Shown: positions 46,461 through 56,322 of the stretch, piece after piece | How positions within the stretch are numbered: position 1 is the first letter of the stretch | Layout of the letters: each line of letters begins with the position of its first letter | Assembly (NCBI RefSeq): GCF_038039215.1 | Contig: NZ_JBBPCL010000001.1 | Coordinates: 6,571,403 to 6,635,402, forward strand | Length of the DNA stretch: 64,000 nt | Reading direction: 5' to 3' | Origin: Pseudonocardia sp. T1-2H | GTDB taxonomy: Bacteria; Actinomycetota; Actinomycetes; Mycobacteriales; Pseudonocardiaceae | Translations under genes and position numbers: made by a program | Notes under the pieces: model-generated | Database searches by the model: none | What the model was told of the DNA's origin: nothing | The model's input: the letters and a program-made list of their open reading frames with translations, nothing else

Positions 46461-47111
46461 ATGGCAGAGCTGCTCCCGCTGGACCCCGACCAACTGCTCA
46501 CGACGACCCGTTCGGTGCGCAAACGCCTCGACTACTCGCGCCCGGTGCCGATCGAGGTGATCCGGGAGGCCCTCGAGGTCGCGCTGCAGGCGCCGAGCGG
46601 CAGCAACGTGCAGGGCTGGCACTGGATCGTGCTGACGGACCCGGACAAGCGCAAGGCCGTCGCGGACTACTACGCCGAGTCCTTCGACGGGTATCGCCGG
46701 TCCGCCGGCTACGCGGGCCGGCAGGCGGGTTACGAGGGCGACCGCGCCGAGACCCAGCAGCGCGTCGCCTCCAGTGCGGAGTACCTCGCCGAGACCATGG
46801 CGGAGTGCCCGGTGCTGATCATCGGCGCGATCCAGGCCGGCGAGGAGCTGCCGCGGGGCAACCAGGCCGGCCTCTGGGGCTCGCTCCTCCCCGCCGCCTG
46901 GAGCCTGCAGCTCGCCCTGCGCGCCCGGGGCCTGGGCAGCGCCTGGACCACCCTGCACCTCAAGCACGAGAAGGCGATCGCGGAGCTCCTGGGGATGCCG
47001 GCGGACGTCCGCCAGGGCGTTCTGCTCCCGGTCGCCTACACGAAGGGCACCGACTTCAAGCTCGCCCCGCGCCAGCCCCTGGACACCGTCCTGCACGTCA
47101 ATTCTTGGTAG
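46461..47111 (+). CDS. Nitroreductase family protein
   Basis: A 216-residue FMN-dependent nitroreductase-family oxidoreductase. TRSVRKRLDYSRPVPIEVI opens the domain with FMN-contacting arginines, ALQAPSGSNVQGWHWIVL is the usual second segment, and GLGSAWTTLHL with the final LLPVAYTKG completes the flavin site. Typical members reduce nitro groups, quinones or enones with NAD(P)H as homodimers. ATG 46461 starts ten bases after the previous stop, but a joint function with the GT-C gene is not evident. A perfect hairpin follows the stop. Confidence 0.85.
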   Translation: MAELLPLDPDQLLTTTRSVRKRLDYSRPVPIEVIREALEVALQAPSGSNVQGWHWIVLTDPDKRKAVADYYAESFDGYRRSAGYAGRQAGYEGDRAETQQRVASSAEYLAETMAECPVLIIGAIQAGEELPRGNQAGLWGSLLPAAWSLQLALRARGLGSAWTTLHLKHEKAIAELLGMPADVRQGVLLPVAYTKGTDFKLAPRQPLDTVLHVNSW

Positions 47112-47114
47112 GCC

Positions 47115-47156
47115 CGTGCGCGTGAAACCTCGCTAGAACGAGGTTTCACGCGCACG
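47115..47156 (+). terminator. Terminator hairpin after the nitroreductase gene
   Basis: A perfect 18-bp stem (47115-47132 with 47139-47156) and six-base loop, starting four bases after the stop. Very stable. Related sequence features (GTGCG at the ends and CTCGCT near the loop) recur in the weaker hairpin at 59947-59986. Confidence 0.75.
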
Positions 47157-47249
47157 ACCGCCACTGATCTGCGAGAACAAGTTGTCCAGACCTTGGCTTG
47201 GTTGTCCACAGGTCGGGCGGTCATCCCCCCGCCGGGCAGCATCGGCGGA

Positions 47250-48245
47250 ATGGTCCACGGCATGCCTATCCTGTCGTCCCGACAGTCCGCCCCGACCTGG
47301 TCGGTCCTCCTGGCGGAGCAGCACGGCGTCGTCTCCCATCAGCAGCTCCGCGCCCACGGGTTCACGGTCGCCCGCATCGCCGCCGAGGTCCGTGCATGTC
47401 GCTGGCAACAGGTGCTGCCTCGGGTCTATGCGACCTTCACCGGGCCCCTGCCGCCCGAGGCACTCGTCGTCGCCGCCCTGCTCTACGGAGGCCCGTCGGC
47501 GCTGCTCAGCCACCGCACCGCCGCGGAACGCTGGGGTCTCCTCCCGCCCGGGCCGACGCTCCCGGTCGAGATCACCGTGCCCTACGGACGCTCCGCGGTC
47601 TCCCAGCTCCCGATCGTGCTGCTCCACCGGTCCCGGGCCCACCGGCATCTGGTGGCGGCGACCCATCCGCCGATGACGAGCAGGGCGGACACCGCGATCG
47701 ACGTCGCCGTCGCCGAGCCCGACGCCCGGGCGGCCCGCCAGCTGCTGACGGCGGTCCTGGGGACGGGGAGGGTGAGCCCGAACGACGTCCGCCGCAGGCT
47801 CCTCGAACGTCCGCCGCTCCGGTACCGGAACGCACTGGACGAGGCGGTGCGCATGGTCTCGGGCGGCGTGCAGTCCGTGCTGGAGGAGCGCTACGCCGTC
47901 GACGTCGAACAGGCACACGGCCTGCCGGCCGGACGGCGTCAACAGCCCGTCGTGGTCGACGGCCGGGCCCTGTACGAGGACGTCGTCTACGACGGCGCGG
48001 GCGCCCGTCTCACCGTCCGGCTCGACGGCCGGTCGCACCTGCAGGCGGACGTGGCGCTGAAGGACAGGCGTCGGGGCAACGCCGCGGAGCTCGCCGGCCG
48101 GGCGAGCCTGGTGTTCGGCTGGTGGGAGGTCACGCCCACCCCCTGCGTGGTCGCGGCCGAGGTGACCACGGTCCTGCTCCGCTCCGGGGCCCACCTCGCC
48201 GCCAACACCTGTTCCCGCTGCTCAGGCGGGGTTGTGAGTGCCTAG
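47250..48245 (+). CDS. AbiEi-like antitoxin N-domain / DUF559-like protein
   Basis: A 331-residue protein common in multiple copies in actinobacteria. The N-terminal 60 residues form a winged-helix like the AbiEi antitoxin (LLAEQHGVVSHQQLRAHGFTV). A middle AbiEi-type domain follows, and the C-terminal third resembles DUF559, a Vsr/restriction-like fold: YEDVVYDGAGARLTVRLDGR and DVALKDRRRGN. In this fold an Asp and an E/QxK carry nuclease activity, but only parts are seen. No AbiEii toxin gene is adjacent, so it is an orphan. The start could be ATG 47250 or ATG 47262. The function is unknown. Confidence 0.7.
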   Translation: MVHGMPILSSRQSAPTWSVLLAEQHGVVSHQQLRAHGFTVARIAAEVRACRWQQVLPRVYATFTGPLPPEALVVAALLYGGPSALLSHRTAAERWGLLPPGPTLPVEITVPYGRSAVSQLPIVLLHRSRAHRHLVAATHPPMTSRADTAIDVAVAEPDARAARQLLTAVLGTGRVSPNDVRRRLLERPPLRYRNALDEAVRMVSGGVQSVLEERYAVDVEQAHGLPAGRRQQPVVVDGRALYEDVVYDGAGARLTVRLDGRSHLQADVALKDRRRGNAAELAGRASLVFGWWEVTPTPCVVAAEVTTVLLRSGAHLAANTCSRCSGGVVSA

Positions 48246-48266
48246 TGCGGTGACGAGGCTGCGCAC

Positions 48267-49022
48267 TCAAAGGGGGAGGCGGCGGAAGATCGGGCGGGGG
48301 ACGTGGCGGAGCGCGGACATGACGAAGCGCAGCGGGGCCGGGGCCCAGACGAGCTCCTTCTTCCCGCGGACGGCGTCCACGATCACCTCGGCGACCGCCT
48401 CCGGGGTCGTCGACAGCGGAGCCGCCTTGAGGCCCTCGGTCATCTTCGTGTGGACGAACCCGGGGCGGACGACGCTCACCGTCACCCCGAACGGCCGCAG
48501 CGCCTCGGTCAGCCCGGTGTAAAACGCGTCCAGCCCGGCCTTGGTGGAGCCGTAGACGAAGTTCGAGCGGCGCGCCCGCTCCCCGGCCACGGACGACAGC
48601 GCGACGAGCGAGCCGTGCCCCTGCGCCTTCAGCTTGTCGCCCACGGCCACCCCGACGGACACCGCCGCCGTGTAGTTGACCTGCGCGAGCTCGACGGCGG
48701 TCGGCACGTCGGTCCACGATTGCTCGTTGTCCCCGAGCAGCCCGAACGCGACGATCGTGACGTCGACGTCCCCCGCCGCGAACGCCTTCTCGACGACCTC
48801 GGGGTGCGTGTCCAGGGCCAGCGCGTCGAAGTCCAGGGTCTCGACGGCGCAGCCACGGCTCTCGAGCCGAACCTTCGCCCCGTCGAGCCTGGCCGACGGG
48901 CGGGCGGCGAGGATCACGCGCAGCGGCCGGTCCCCGGCGAACGCCTCGACGGCGGCGAGCCCGATCTCGGACGTGCCACCCAGCAGCAGGATGCTCTGCG
49001 GGTTACCCACGGCGTCGATCAT
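48267..49022 (-). CDS. dprE2: Decaprenyl-phosphoryl-2-keto-ribose reductase DprE2
   Basis: A 251-residue SDR that, with DprE1, epimerises decaprenyl-phosphoryl-ribose to decaprenyl-phosphoryl-arabinose; DprE2 does the NADH-dependent reduction. The cofactor motif is LLLGGTSEIG (residues about 13-22), AFGLLGD replaces the usual NNAG, and SSVAG with YGSTKAG gives the catalytic Ser, Tyr and Lys. Its ATG shares one base with the dprE1 stop (TGATG), so the pair is translationally coupled, as Rv3790-Rv3791 are adjacent in M. tuberculosis. It ends with a basic RPIFRRLPL tail. Confidence 0.93.
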   Translation of the reverse strand: MIDAVGNPQSILLLGGTSEIGLAAVEAFAGDRPLRVILAARPSARLDGAKVRLESRGCAVETLDFDALALDTHPEVVEKAFAAGDVDVTIVAFGLLGDNEQSWTDVPTAVELAQVNYTAAVSVGVAVGDKLKAQGHGSLVALSSVAGERARRSNFVYGSTKAGLDAFYTGLTEALRPFGVTVSVVRPGFVHTKMTEGLKAAPLSTTPEAVAEVIVDAVRGKKELVWAPAPLRFVMSALRHVPRPIFRRLPL

Positions 49023-50386
49023 CAGATGAGCTCCAGTCGTCGTGCGAGGTCGGACGCGAACACGCCCTCGGGGTCCACGGTGGCGCGGATCTTGCGCCAC
49101 TCGTCGAGCCGCGGGTAGCCGCGGCGGATGGCCTCCGGCGTCGTCCGGGACTCCTTGGCCAGGTAGTGCCGGCCGCCGGCGTCGAGCACGATCGCGTCGA
49201 GCTCCGCGCAGAGCGCGCCCAGCCCGGGCCCGATCGGGATGTCCAGGCACAGCGTCCAGCCCGGCTTCGGGAAGGACAGCGGTGCCCGGTTGCCCTCGCC
49301 GAAACGCTTCAGCACGTTCAGCGCGGACACGTGCCCGGCCGCGGTGACCCGCTCCAGCACGGTCCGGATCACGTCGCCCCGCTCCAGCGGGACCACGAAC
49401 TGGTACTGCAGGAACCCGTGCGGTCCGTACCCTCGGTTCCACTCGCCGATGATGTCCAGCGGGTGCAGGAACTGGGTGATGTTCTGGATCGCGCCCATCC
49501 TGGTGGGCGACTTGCGGTACCAGGCCTCGCTGAAGATCTTCCCGGTGAGCTTGTTGAGCAGCCCGGGCGGGAAGACGTCCGGCACGGTCAGCAACTGCGG
49601 CGCGTCGAACTTCAGCGGGTCCCTGCGCTGCTTGGACGTCAGGTCCGCGAGCGTCGCGTGGTTCGCCCTGGTCAGGATGCCGCGGCCGAAGTGCTCGCCG
49701 GTGGTGACGGCGTCGAACCAGGAGACCGACTCGGCGTATTTCTCGTCGTCCCGGGTCTGGCGGTCCATGAGGTCGGCGAGGTTGTCGATCTGCTCGGTGT
49801 CGACCTTGAAGTAGGCGGTCTCGACGTGGTGCAGCTTCAGCACGGCCCGCACGACGACGCCGGTGAGCCCCATGCCGCCGACGGTGGCCCAGAACAGCTC
49901 GGACTCCGGGCCGTCCGGCGTCAGCTCGCGGACCGAACCGTCGGCCGTCACCAGCGTCATCGCCTCGACGTGGTTGCCGAAGCTCCCGACGACGTGGTGC
50001 GCCTTGCCGTGGATGTCCGCGCCGATCGCGCCGCCGATCGTCACCTGGCGGGTGCCCGGGAGCACCGGCAGCCAGAGCCCGAACGGCAGGGCGCGGCGCA
50101 TCAGCGTGTCCAGGGAGACCCCGGCGTCGACGACGACCCGGCCCGAGTCCGCGTCGATCGAGTGGACCGCCGTCAGGCCGGTCATGTCGAGGACGGTGCC
50201 GCCGGCGTTCTGCGCGGGATCGCCGTAGGAGCGGCCGAGTCCACGGGCGATGATCCCGCGGGGACCCGCGGACGTGATCGCGGCGGCGACCTCCTCCGGG
50301 TTCCGCGGCGTGATCACCGTGGCCACGGTGGGGGCGGTGCGGCCCCATCCGTGCAGGGCGCGGGTCTCGCTGGGCAGGCTGGTCAT
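49022..50386 (-). CDS. dprE1: Decaprenyl-phosphoribose 2'-epimerase oxidase DprE1
   Basis: A 454-residue FAD enzyme of the vanillyl-alcohol oxidase type that oxidises decaprenyl-phosphoryl-ribose at C2. The FAD domain shows GIIARGLGRSYGD and GTRQVTIGGAIGADIHGKAHH. The substrate domain includes GWTLCLDIPIGPGLG, where Cys380 matches Cys387 of M. tuberculosis, the residue bound by benzothiazinones; Lys411 in YLAKESRTT matches the active-site Lys418. It is coupled to dprE2. ATG 50386 gives the usual N-terminal length. It is divergent from the GT-C-like gene at 50492 with 105 bases between. The enzyme is essential in mycolata and works on the periplasmic side in mycobacteria. Confidence 0.95.
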   Translation of the reverse strand: MTSLPSETRALHGWGRTAPTVATVITPRNPEEVAAAITSAGPRGIIARGLGRSYGDPAQNAGGTVLDMTGLTAVHSIDADSGRVVVDAGVSLDTLMRRALPFGLWLPVLPGTRQVTIGGAIGADIHGKAHHVVGSFGNHVEAMTLVTADGSVRELTPDGPESELFWATVGGMGLTGVVVRAVLKLHHVETAYFKVDTEQIDNLADLMDRQTRDDEKYAESVSWFDAVTTGEHFGRGILTRANHATLADLTSKQRRDPLKFDAPQLLTVPDVFPPGLLNKLTGKIFSEAWYRKSPTRMGAIQNITQFLHPLDIIGEWNRGYGPHGFLQYQFVVPLERGDVIRTVLERVTAAGHVSALNVLKRFGEGNRAPLSFPKPGWTLCLDIPIGPGLGALCAELDAIVLDAGGRHYLAKESRTTPEAIRRGYPRLDEWRKIRATVDPEGVFASDLARRLELI

Positions 50387-50491
50387 CGCGGCTCAGGCTA
50401 CCGGGGGACGCGCCGCGACCCGGACGGGCCGTCGGTCCGCCGCAACGACCGCCCGGAACAGCACGAACCCGGCCTGTGCGACGCTGCCCCG

Positions 50492-52219
50492 GTGTCCGAC
50501 GCGACCGCCGTCCCCGCGCGGTCCCACCGGGCCGCCCCGGCACCGGCGATCGCGCTCGTGCTCTACCTCGCCGGCTCACTGGCCCTGCACCGCGACGCCC
50601 TGGGTCGCTTCGGGAGCGCGACGATCGGGCGCGTCAGCGCGGATCCGGACGGTTTCACCTGGTGGTTGAACTGGCTGCCCTACGCCCTCCGCCACGGGCA
50701 CAACCCGCTGCTGACGGACTTCCAGCACTACCCGCTGGGCGTGAACGCGATGTGGAACACGTCGGTCCCGGTCCTCGGCCTGCTGCTCGCGCCCGTGACG
50801 CTGACGGCCGGTCCCGTCGCCGCGTTCAACACCGGGATGGTGCTCGGCCCGGTGGTCGCCGGGGTGGTGACCGTCGCGGCGTTGCGGCCGTACGTCCACC
50901 GCGTATCGCCGCGGATCGTGGCCGGCGCGCTCTACGCGTTCTCCCCGTTCACCCTCGCCCACCTGTCGGCCGGGCACCTCAACCTGGTCTGGCCGGTGTT
51001 GCCGCCGGTGCTCCTGTACCTGGCGCACCGGCTTTTCGTCGTTCCGGTGAGAAGGCCTCTCCTGACCGGCGCCCTCACCGGGCTCGCGCTGGCGGTCCAG
51101 ACGGTCCTCTACACGCAGACGGTCGCCTCCGGCGCCCTGATGCTGCTGGTCACCGCCGCTGTCCTGGCGGCCCGGTATCCGCGCGAGGTCCGGGAGCGGC
51201 TGCCCGGCCTGGTCCGGGCGGGCGCGGCCTGCGTCGGCACCTACGCCGTCCTCGCCGCCTATCCGCTCTACCTCGTGCTCGCCGGCCCCGTCCGCCCGCG
51301 CGTGCCGATCCGGGTGCCGGAGTACGGCAGTACGGACCTCGCGAACGTCCTCTCGCCGACCTTCCTCAGCGCGTTCCGACCCTTCGGTACCCCGCCGATG
51401 GTCGGGAACCTGGGGGAGCAGGGCGGCTACCTCGGCGTCGCGGTGCTCGTGCTGCTGCTCGTCGCGGTCGTGACGGTCCGCGCGACGCGGCTTCCCGCCG
51501 TCGTCGGTGTGATCGCGTTCGTCCTGTCGCTCGGCCCGACGCTGCACATCGCCGCCCGCAGCACGGGCGTGACGTTGCCCTGGAAGGCCTTCACCGGGCT
51601 GCGGCTGCTCGGTGAGCTCGAGCCGGTGCGGCTCCAGGTGTTCACGACGCTGGCGCTCGCGACCGTCGTCGCCCTGTTCCTGGAGCGGGTACCCGCCTTC
51701 CCGCCGCTCCCGCGGGTGCTCGCACTGGTCGTCGCCGCGGCCGCCGTCGTCTCCTGGTATCCCGCCGACGCCCAGCGGACCCAGCCCGCCGGCTCACCGG
51801 CCTTCGTCGCCGGGCTCGCGACGCACCTGCGCCCGGGGGACGTCGCCGAGATCCACCCGCGGCCGACGAGCTGGTGGTACGGCGGCGCGGACGCCCTGCG
51901 ATGGCAGGTCGCCTCCGGGATGGCGTTCCGGATGACCGGCGGCTACTTCATCGGCGCGGACGAGCGGAGCCCGCTGCTGATCGAGTCCCCGCGGAACCGC
52001 TACCAGTACGGCGCCAACTGGGCCGGGCTCGGCCTGCCGCCCCTCGACGACGCCTACGCCGCGTCCGCGGCCGCCGACCTGCGGCGATCCGGCGTGACGG
52101 TCGTGCTCGTCGTCCCGGAACCCGGCCGGGACACGGCGGAGCTGCTGGCCTGGACGCGGCGCGTGACCGGGGCCGAGGGCGAGCCGCTGGACGGCGCGTG
52201 GCTCTTCCGTGTGCACTAG
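50492..52219 (+). CDS. Polytopic membrane protein, possible GT-C glycosyltransferase
   Basis: A 575-residue protein with about 11-12 hydrophobic segments and a soluble C-terminal part of about 130 residues. The first outer loop carries SADPDGFTWWLNWLPYALRH and DFQHYPLGVNAMWNT, containing acidic residues where GT-C enzymes hold their catalytic Asp. The last domain contains EIHPRPTSWWYGGADALRW. It stands where aftA occurs in mycobacteria (next to dprE genes), but I see no clear AftA signature, so I leave the function open. GTG 50492 begins the protein just before the first helix. The terminal methionine-free cytoplasmic lead is short. Confidence 0.62.
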   Translation: MSDATAVPARSHRAAPAPAIALVLYLAGSLALHRDALGRFGSATIGRVSADPDGFTWWLNWLPYALRHGHNPLLTDFQHYPLGVNAMWNTSVPVLGLLLAPVTLTAGPVAAFNTGMVLGPVVAGVVTVAALRPYVHRVSPRIVAGALYAFSPFTLAHLSAGHLNLVWPVLPPVLLYLAHRLFVVPVRRPLLTGALTGLALAVQTVLYTQTVASGALMLLVTAAVLAARYPREVRERLPGLVRAGAACVGTYAVLAAYPLYLVLAGPVRPRVPIRVPEYGSTDLANVLSPTFLSAFRPFGTPPMVGNLGEQGGYLGVAVLVLLLVAVVTVRATRLPAVVGVIAFVLSLGPTLHIAARSTGVTLPWKAFTGLRLLGELEPVRLQVFTTLALATVVALFLERVPAFPPLPRVLALVVAAAAVVSWYPADAQRTQPAGSPAFVAGLATHLRPGDVAEIHPRPTSWWYGGADALRWQVASGMAFRMTGGYFIGADERSPLLIESPRNRYQYGANWAGLGLPPLDDAYAASAAADLRRSGVTVVLVVPEPGRDTAELLAWTRRVTGAEGEPLDGAWLFRVH

Positions 52220-52257
52220 GGACGCCACGATCGTGACCCGCGGCTAACCTGATCCGG

Positions 52258-52867
52258 GTGAGCGTGCAGCCCCATCCCGGAGACCGTCCGCGGCTCCGGA
52301 TCTCCGACGCGGACCGTGAGCGCGCCGCCGCGCGCCTGCACGAGGCGATGGGCGAGGGCCGGATCACGATGGCCGAGCTGGAGGACCGGCTCGCGGTCGT
52401 CTACGCCGCCCGGTACGCCGCCGATCTCGTGCCCCCGCTCGAGGACCTCCCCGGCGAACCCCTGGAGGTCATGCTCCCGCCGCCACCCCTCTCGACGCCC
52501 GTCGGCCCGCCGCTGGTCCTGCGCGGCGGGATGGGGACGCTCCGCCGGACGGGCGCCTGGTCCGTCCCGGCGCGGCTGCGGGTGCAGAGCACGGTCGGCG
52601 CGGTCCTGCTCGACTTCTGCGACGCCACGCTGAGCTATCCGGTGATCGAGGTGGAGCTGCGAGCTCGGTGCCGGCGCGGCCCGGCTGCTGGTCCCGGACG
52701 ACGCGACGGCGGACGTCGACGACCTGGTGTCGGGCATGGGCAGCGTCCGCAGCCGGGTCCCGGTCGTCCCCCTCGCGGGCCGCCCGCACTTCCGGATCTA
52801 CGGCCGCACCGGCATGGGCTCGGTCCTCGTCCGCCGCCGCTTCCATTTCGCCGGGAGGGCCTTCTAG
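52258..52867 (+). CDS. DUF1707/LiaF-like C-terminal domain protein, frameshifted
   Basis: About 202 residues. The N-terminal DUF1707 domain (about 1-60; RISDADRERAAARLHEAMGEGRITMAELEDRLAVVYAA) is a helical module of actinobacteria. The second half is a right-handed beta-repeat of the LiaF/cell-wall-active antibiotics response type, ending RIYGRTGMGSVLVRRRF. The frame is interrupted at 52660-52664, where one base too many (or two missing) separates IEVELR from LGAGAARLLVPDD. This site is not a long homopolymer. Such proteins have envelope-stress links in other bacteria; here function is inferred. GTG 52258 is the start. Confidence 0.68.
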
Positions 52868-53065
52868 CGGATCCCGACGAACGCGCTGACCCCCGCCCCG
52901 GGCCAGGGACAACCGCCGCCGTTCCGCAGGATGCCGCCGCCCGGGGCCCACGCCGTCGAGTAACCAGAGCACGCCGATGCCCGGCCGGAGGGCACCCGAA
53001 GAGCACGTACTTCGTAGCGCAGAGTCGGACGCCGTGAAAGGGCTCGGCGCGGGCGGGAGCCCGGG

Positions 53066-53482
53066 TCAGGCGCGGAAGACGACCGTCCGCAGCATGACGA
53101 AGTTGATCGCGGTGGCGGTGCCCTGGGAGATCACCCAGGCGAGCGAGGCCTTGAACGCGATCTCCGGCAGCAGCGCCAGGGCCAGCGAGTTCACCCCGAC
53201 GGCGATCGCGAACGTCGTCGCGTAGAGGAGGACGAAGCCGGCGAGCCGGCCGCGGCCGCCGGCACTGTCACCGAAGGTGAACCGCTTGTTGAGGAAGTAC
53301 GCCGTGGTGGTGCCGCAGATGAAGCTGACGGCGCGGGCGAGCCACGGGGCCGTACCGAAGGACAGGAACAGGTGGTAGATCCCGAAGTCGACGGCGGCGG
53401 ACACCACCCCGACCGCGACGAACCGGACCAGCTGTGCGACGAGGCCGGGCGCGGCGGTCCCCTCGGATCGGGTGGCGGTCAC
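53066..53482 (-). CDS. GtrA-family membrane protein (Rv3789-like)
   Basis: A 138-residue protein with four hydrophobic segments in the GtrA fold. LVRFVAVGVVSAAVDFGIYHLFL and CGTTTAYFLNKRFTF are typical. In M. tuberculosis Rv3789, next to dprE1, is a GtrA protein proposed first as flippase of decaprenyl-phosphoryl-arabinose and later as an anchor for arabinan enzymes; the present gene lies 5.5 kb from dprE1 in the same cell-wall cluster. It is preceded by a 113-bp gap. ATG 53482 is the start. Confidence 0.82.
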   Translation of the reverse strand: MTATRSEGTAAPGLVAQLVRFVAVGVVSAAVDFGIYHLFLSFGTAPWLARAVSFICGTTTAYFLNKRFTFGDSAGGRGRLAGFVLLYATTFAIAVGVNSLALALLPEIAFKASLAWVISQGTATAINFVMLRTVVFRA

Positions 53483-53595
53483 CCGTGGAGGGTAGCGGCG
53501 CTCGCGGCCGGCCCCGGAACCGGCGCGGGGACGCGGTGAGCCGGGGACACGGAGATACCGCGACTCGGTGGCGGGAGTCCCCGACCCGCGTGGAG

Positions 53596-54514
53596 CTAGG
53601 GGGCGCGGTGGAACTGCTCCGCGCGGCCCTGGTTCAGCAGCTTCAGCCAGGTCAGGAACGCCCGCGGGTCCCTCCGGGTCACCAGGAAGTACCAGGCGAA
53701 CCGCGGGAGCTCGAGCATGCCGATCTTCCGCATCCCCGGTTGGCTCATCAGGTAGCCGCGGTTGCGGTAGGTGTAGTAGCGCTTCGTCGCGTCACCCGGG
53801 TCCTGCGCGTGCAGCCGGCCGCCGAGCATCGGTTTGAACTCGTCCGAGCCGTACGGGTGCAGGTACGTGGCGTGCAGCGCGGTACCGAACGGCAGCCCGG
53901 AGCGGACCAGGCGGCGGTGCATCTCCACCTCGTCGCCCCGGACGAACAGGCGCAGGTCCGGCACGCCGATGACGTCGAGCGTCGAGGCCCGGAACAGGGC
54001 GCCGTTGAAGAACGAGGCGATGCCCGGGAGCAGCTCCGCGTCCCCCTCGCCGTCGGCGGCCAACAGGGCGGTGCGGGTGCGGTGCCAGGTCAGCCCGCGG
54101 CGCAGCGGGAACGCGAGGCGGTCCGGCTCCGCGAGGTCCGCGACGACGGGCGAGACGGCCGCGAGCCCGCGCCGTTCCGCGAGGTCGAGGCAGGTGGCCA
54201 GCGCGTCCTCGCCGCCTGCGTGCCCGTCGTCGTCGCCCAGCCAGACCCAGTCCGCGCCCATCGCGAGCGCCTGGAGGATGCCGAGCGCGAACCCGCCCGC
54301 GCCGCCCAGGTTCCGCCAGGACGGGAGCCAGGTGGCGGGCAGCCCACAGGCCTCGACGACGTCGCGCGCAGGCTGGTCCGGCCCGTTGTCCACGACGATC
54401 AGGTGCGCAATCGGATGCGTCTGCTTCGCCATCGCGGCGAGGGAGTCCACGAGCATGGCACTGCGATGCCGGGTGACGACGACCGCGACGACGGACCCCG
54501 GGGCAGCTGGTCCG

Positions 54515-54518
<4 letters not shown>
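53596..54518 (-). CDS. glfT1: Galactofuranosyltransferase GlfT1, frameshifted at the 5' end
   Basis: About 307 residues. GlfT1 adds the first two galactofuranose units to decaprenyl-pyrophosphoryl-GlcNAc-rhamnose. GT-A features: AHLIVVDNGPD, LGGAGGFALGIL, LGDDDGHAGGED (metal site), FVRGDEVEMHRRL (catalytic acid region) and HATYLHPYGSDEF. The start GTG at 54518 overlaps the wzt stop by four bases (GTGA), but the frame then breaks in the ccccgggg at 54496-54503. One added base gives QLPPGSVVAVVVTRHRS joined to AMLVDSLAAMA. The enzyme is normally essential, so a sequencing indel is likely. Order wzm-wzt-glfT1 matches Rv3783-Rv3781-Rv3782. Confidence 0.85.
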
Positions 54519-55318
<800 letters not shown>

Positions 55319-55328
55319 GGACACGTCC

Positions 55329-56201
55329 TCAGACCCAGTAGGCGACGCGGGCGCGGTAGTTGCGCAGGCAGAGCATGCCGACGACCCAGCCGACGACGGT
55401 GATGACACCGACGACGGCCCAGAACCGCCAGATCGTCGGTTCGCCCAGCAGCGGGCGGCGCAGGATCTCGACGAAGTGGAACACCGGGTTCAGCTCGACC
55501 AGCCGGGCCCGTTCGGCGACGGCGGCGTTCGCGCTGAGGATGTCCACGGACCAGACGATGGGGGTCATGTAGAACACCAGCTGCACGACGCTCGCGATGA
55601 TCGGCGGGATGTCCCGGAACCGCGTCGCGAGGATGCCGGAGAGGATCGCGATCCAGCCGCCGTTGAGCATCAGCAGCAGGAACGCCGGGATCGCCAGCAG
55701 CAGCGACCAGCCCAGCGGGTGCGGGAACACGATCATCAGTACGATCCAGATGACCAGGTTGTGCAGGAAGAACAGCGTCTGCCGCCACACGAGCCGGTAG
55801 ACGTGCAGGCTCAGCGGGGCCGGCAGAAACTTGATCAGGCCTTCGTTGGCGATGAAGACCTCGCTGCCCTCGAGGGTGCAGCCGCTGACGAAGTTCCAGA
55901 TCAGCAGGCCCACCGCGACGTGCGGCAGGAAGGTCGCGATGGGGAGCCCGAAGAGCACCGAGTACAGCAGCCCCAGACCGAGCGCGATGACGCCCATGCT
56001 GATGCTGATCCACAGCGGCCCGAGGACGGAGCGGCGGTAGCGCTGCTTGATGTCCTGCCAGCCCAGGTGCCCCCAGAGCGCGCGCTGCTTCCAGCCCTGG
56101 GACAGATCCCCGAACGCCCGCGACCAGCTGCGTGAACCCGGGGCATCGGCGATGACCGGGCGCACACGCCCGGTGCTGCTGTCGTCGACGGTCACGGCCA
56201 C
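55329..56201 (-). CDS. wzm: ABC transporter permease Wzm (lipid-linked galactan export)
   Basis: A 290-residue ABC-2 type permease with six membrane helices. Early DIKQRYRRSVLGPLWISISM is the family's conserved amphipathic entry; the pairs of helices and aromatic VFYMTPIVWSVD late loop match Wzm-type O-antigen permeases. In M. tuberculosis Rv3783 with Rv3781 exports galactan intermediates. Start GTG 56201 or GTG 56195; no strong ribosome binding site. The first gene of the wzm-wzt-glfT1 run; the gap to bpa upstream is 121 bases. Confidence 0.9.
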   Translation of the reverse strand: MAVTVDDSSTGRVRPVIADAPGSRSWSRAFGDLSQGWKQRALWGHLGWQDIKQRYRRSVLGPLWISISMGVIALGLGLLYSVLFGLPIATFLPHVAVGLLIWNFVSGCTLEGSEVFIANEGLIKFLPAPLSLHVYRLVWRQTLFFLHNLVIWIVLMIVFPHPLGWSLLLAIPAFLLLMLNGGWIAILSGILATRFRDIPPIIASVVQLVFYMTPIVWSVDILSANAAVAERARLVELNPVFHFVEILRRPLLGEPTIWRFWAVVGVITVVGWVVGMLCLRNYRARVAYWV

Positions 56202-56322
56202 CCGGTGAGGGTACCCACGGCCGGGGGAAGGACTTTGCGCCGGGCCGCGACCGGTCGGCCGAGGCGTGGCGCCGCCACCCCCACAGCCGACGCGACCGCG
56301 TTTCTCATGCGGAAGAGGCAGA

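Noticed and set aside
47250..48245. Complete AbiE type IV toxin-antitoxin system
   Set aside because: No AbiEii nucleotidyltransferase toxin gene lies next to it.
52868..53065. Possible small RNA or gene in the gap after the DUF1707 gene
   Set aside because: No stable hairpin with a promoter or start signal could be identified.
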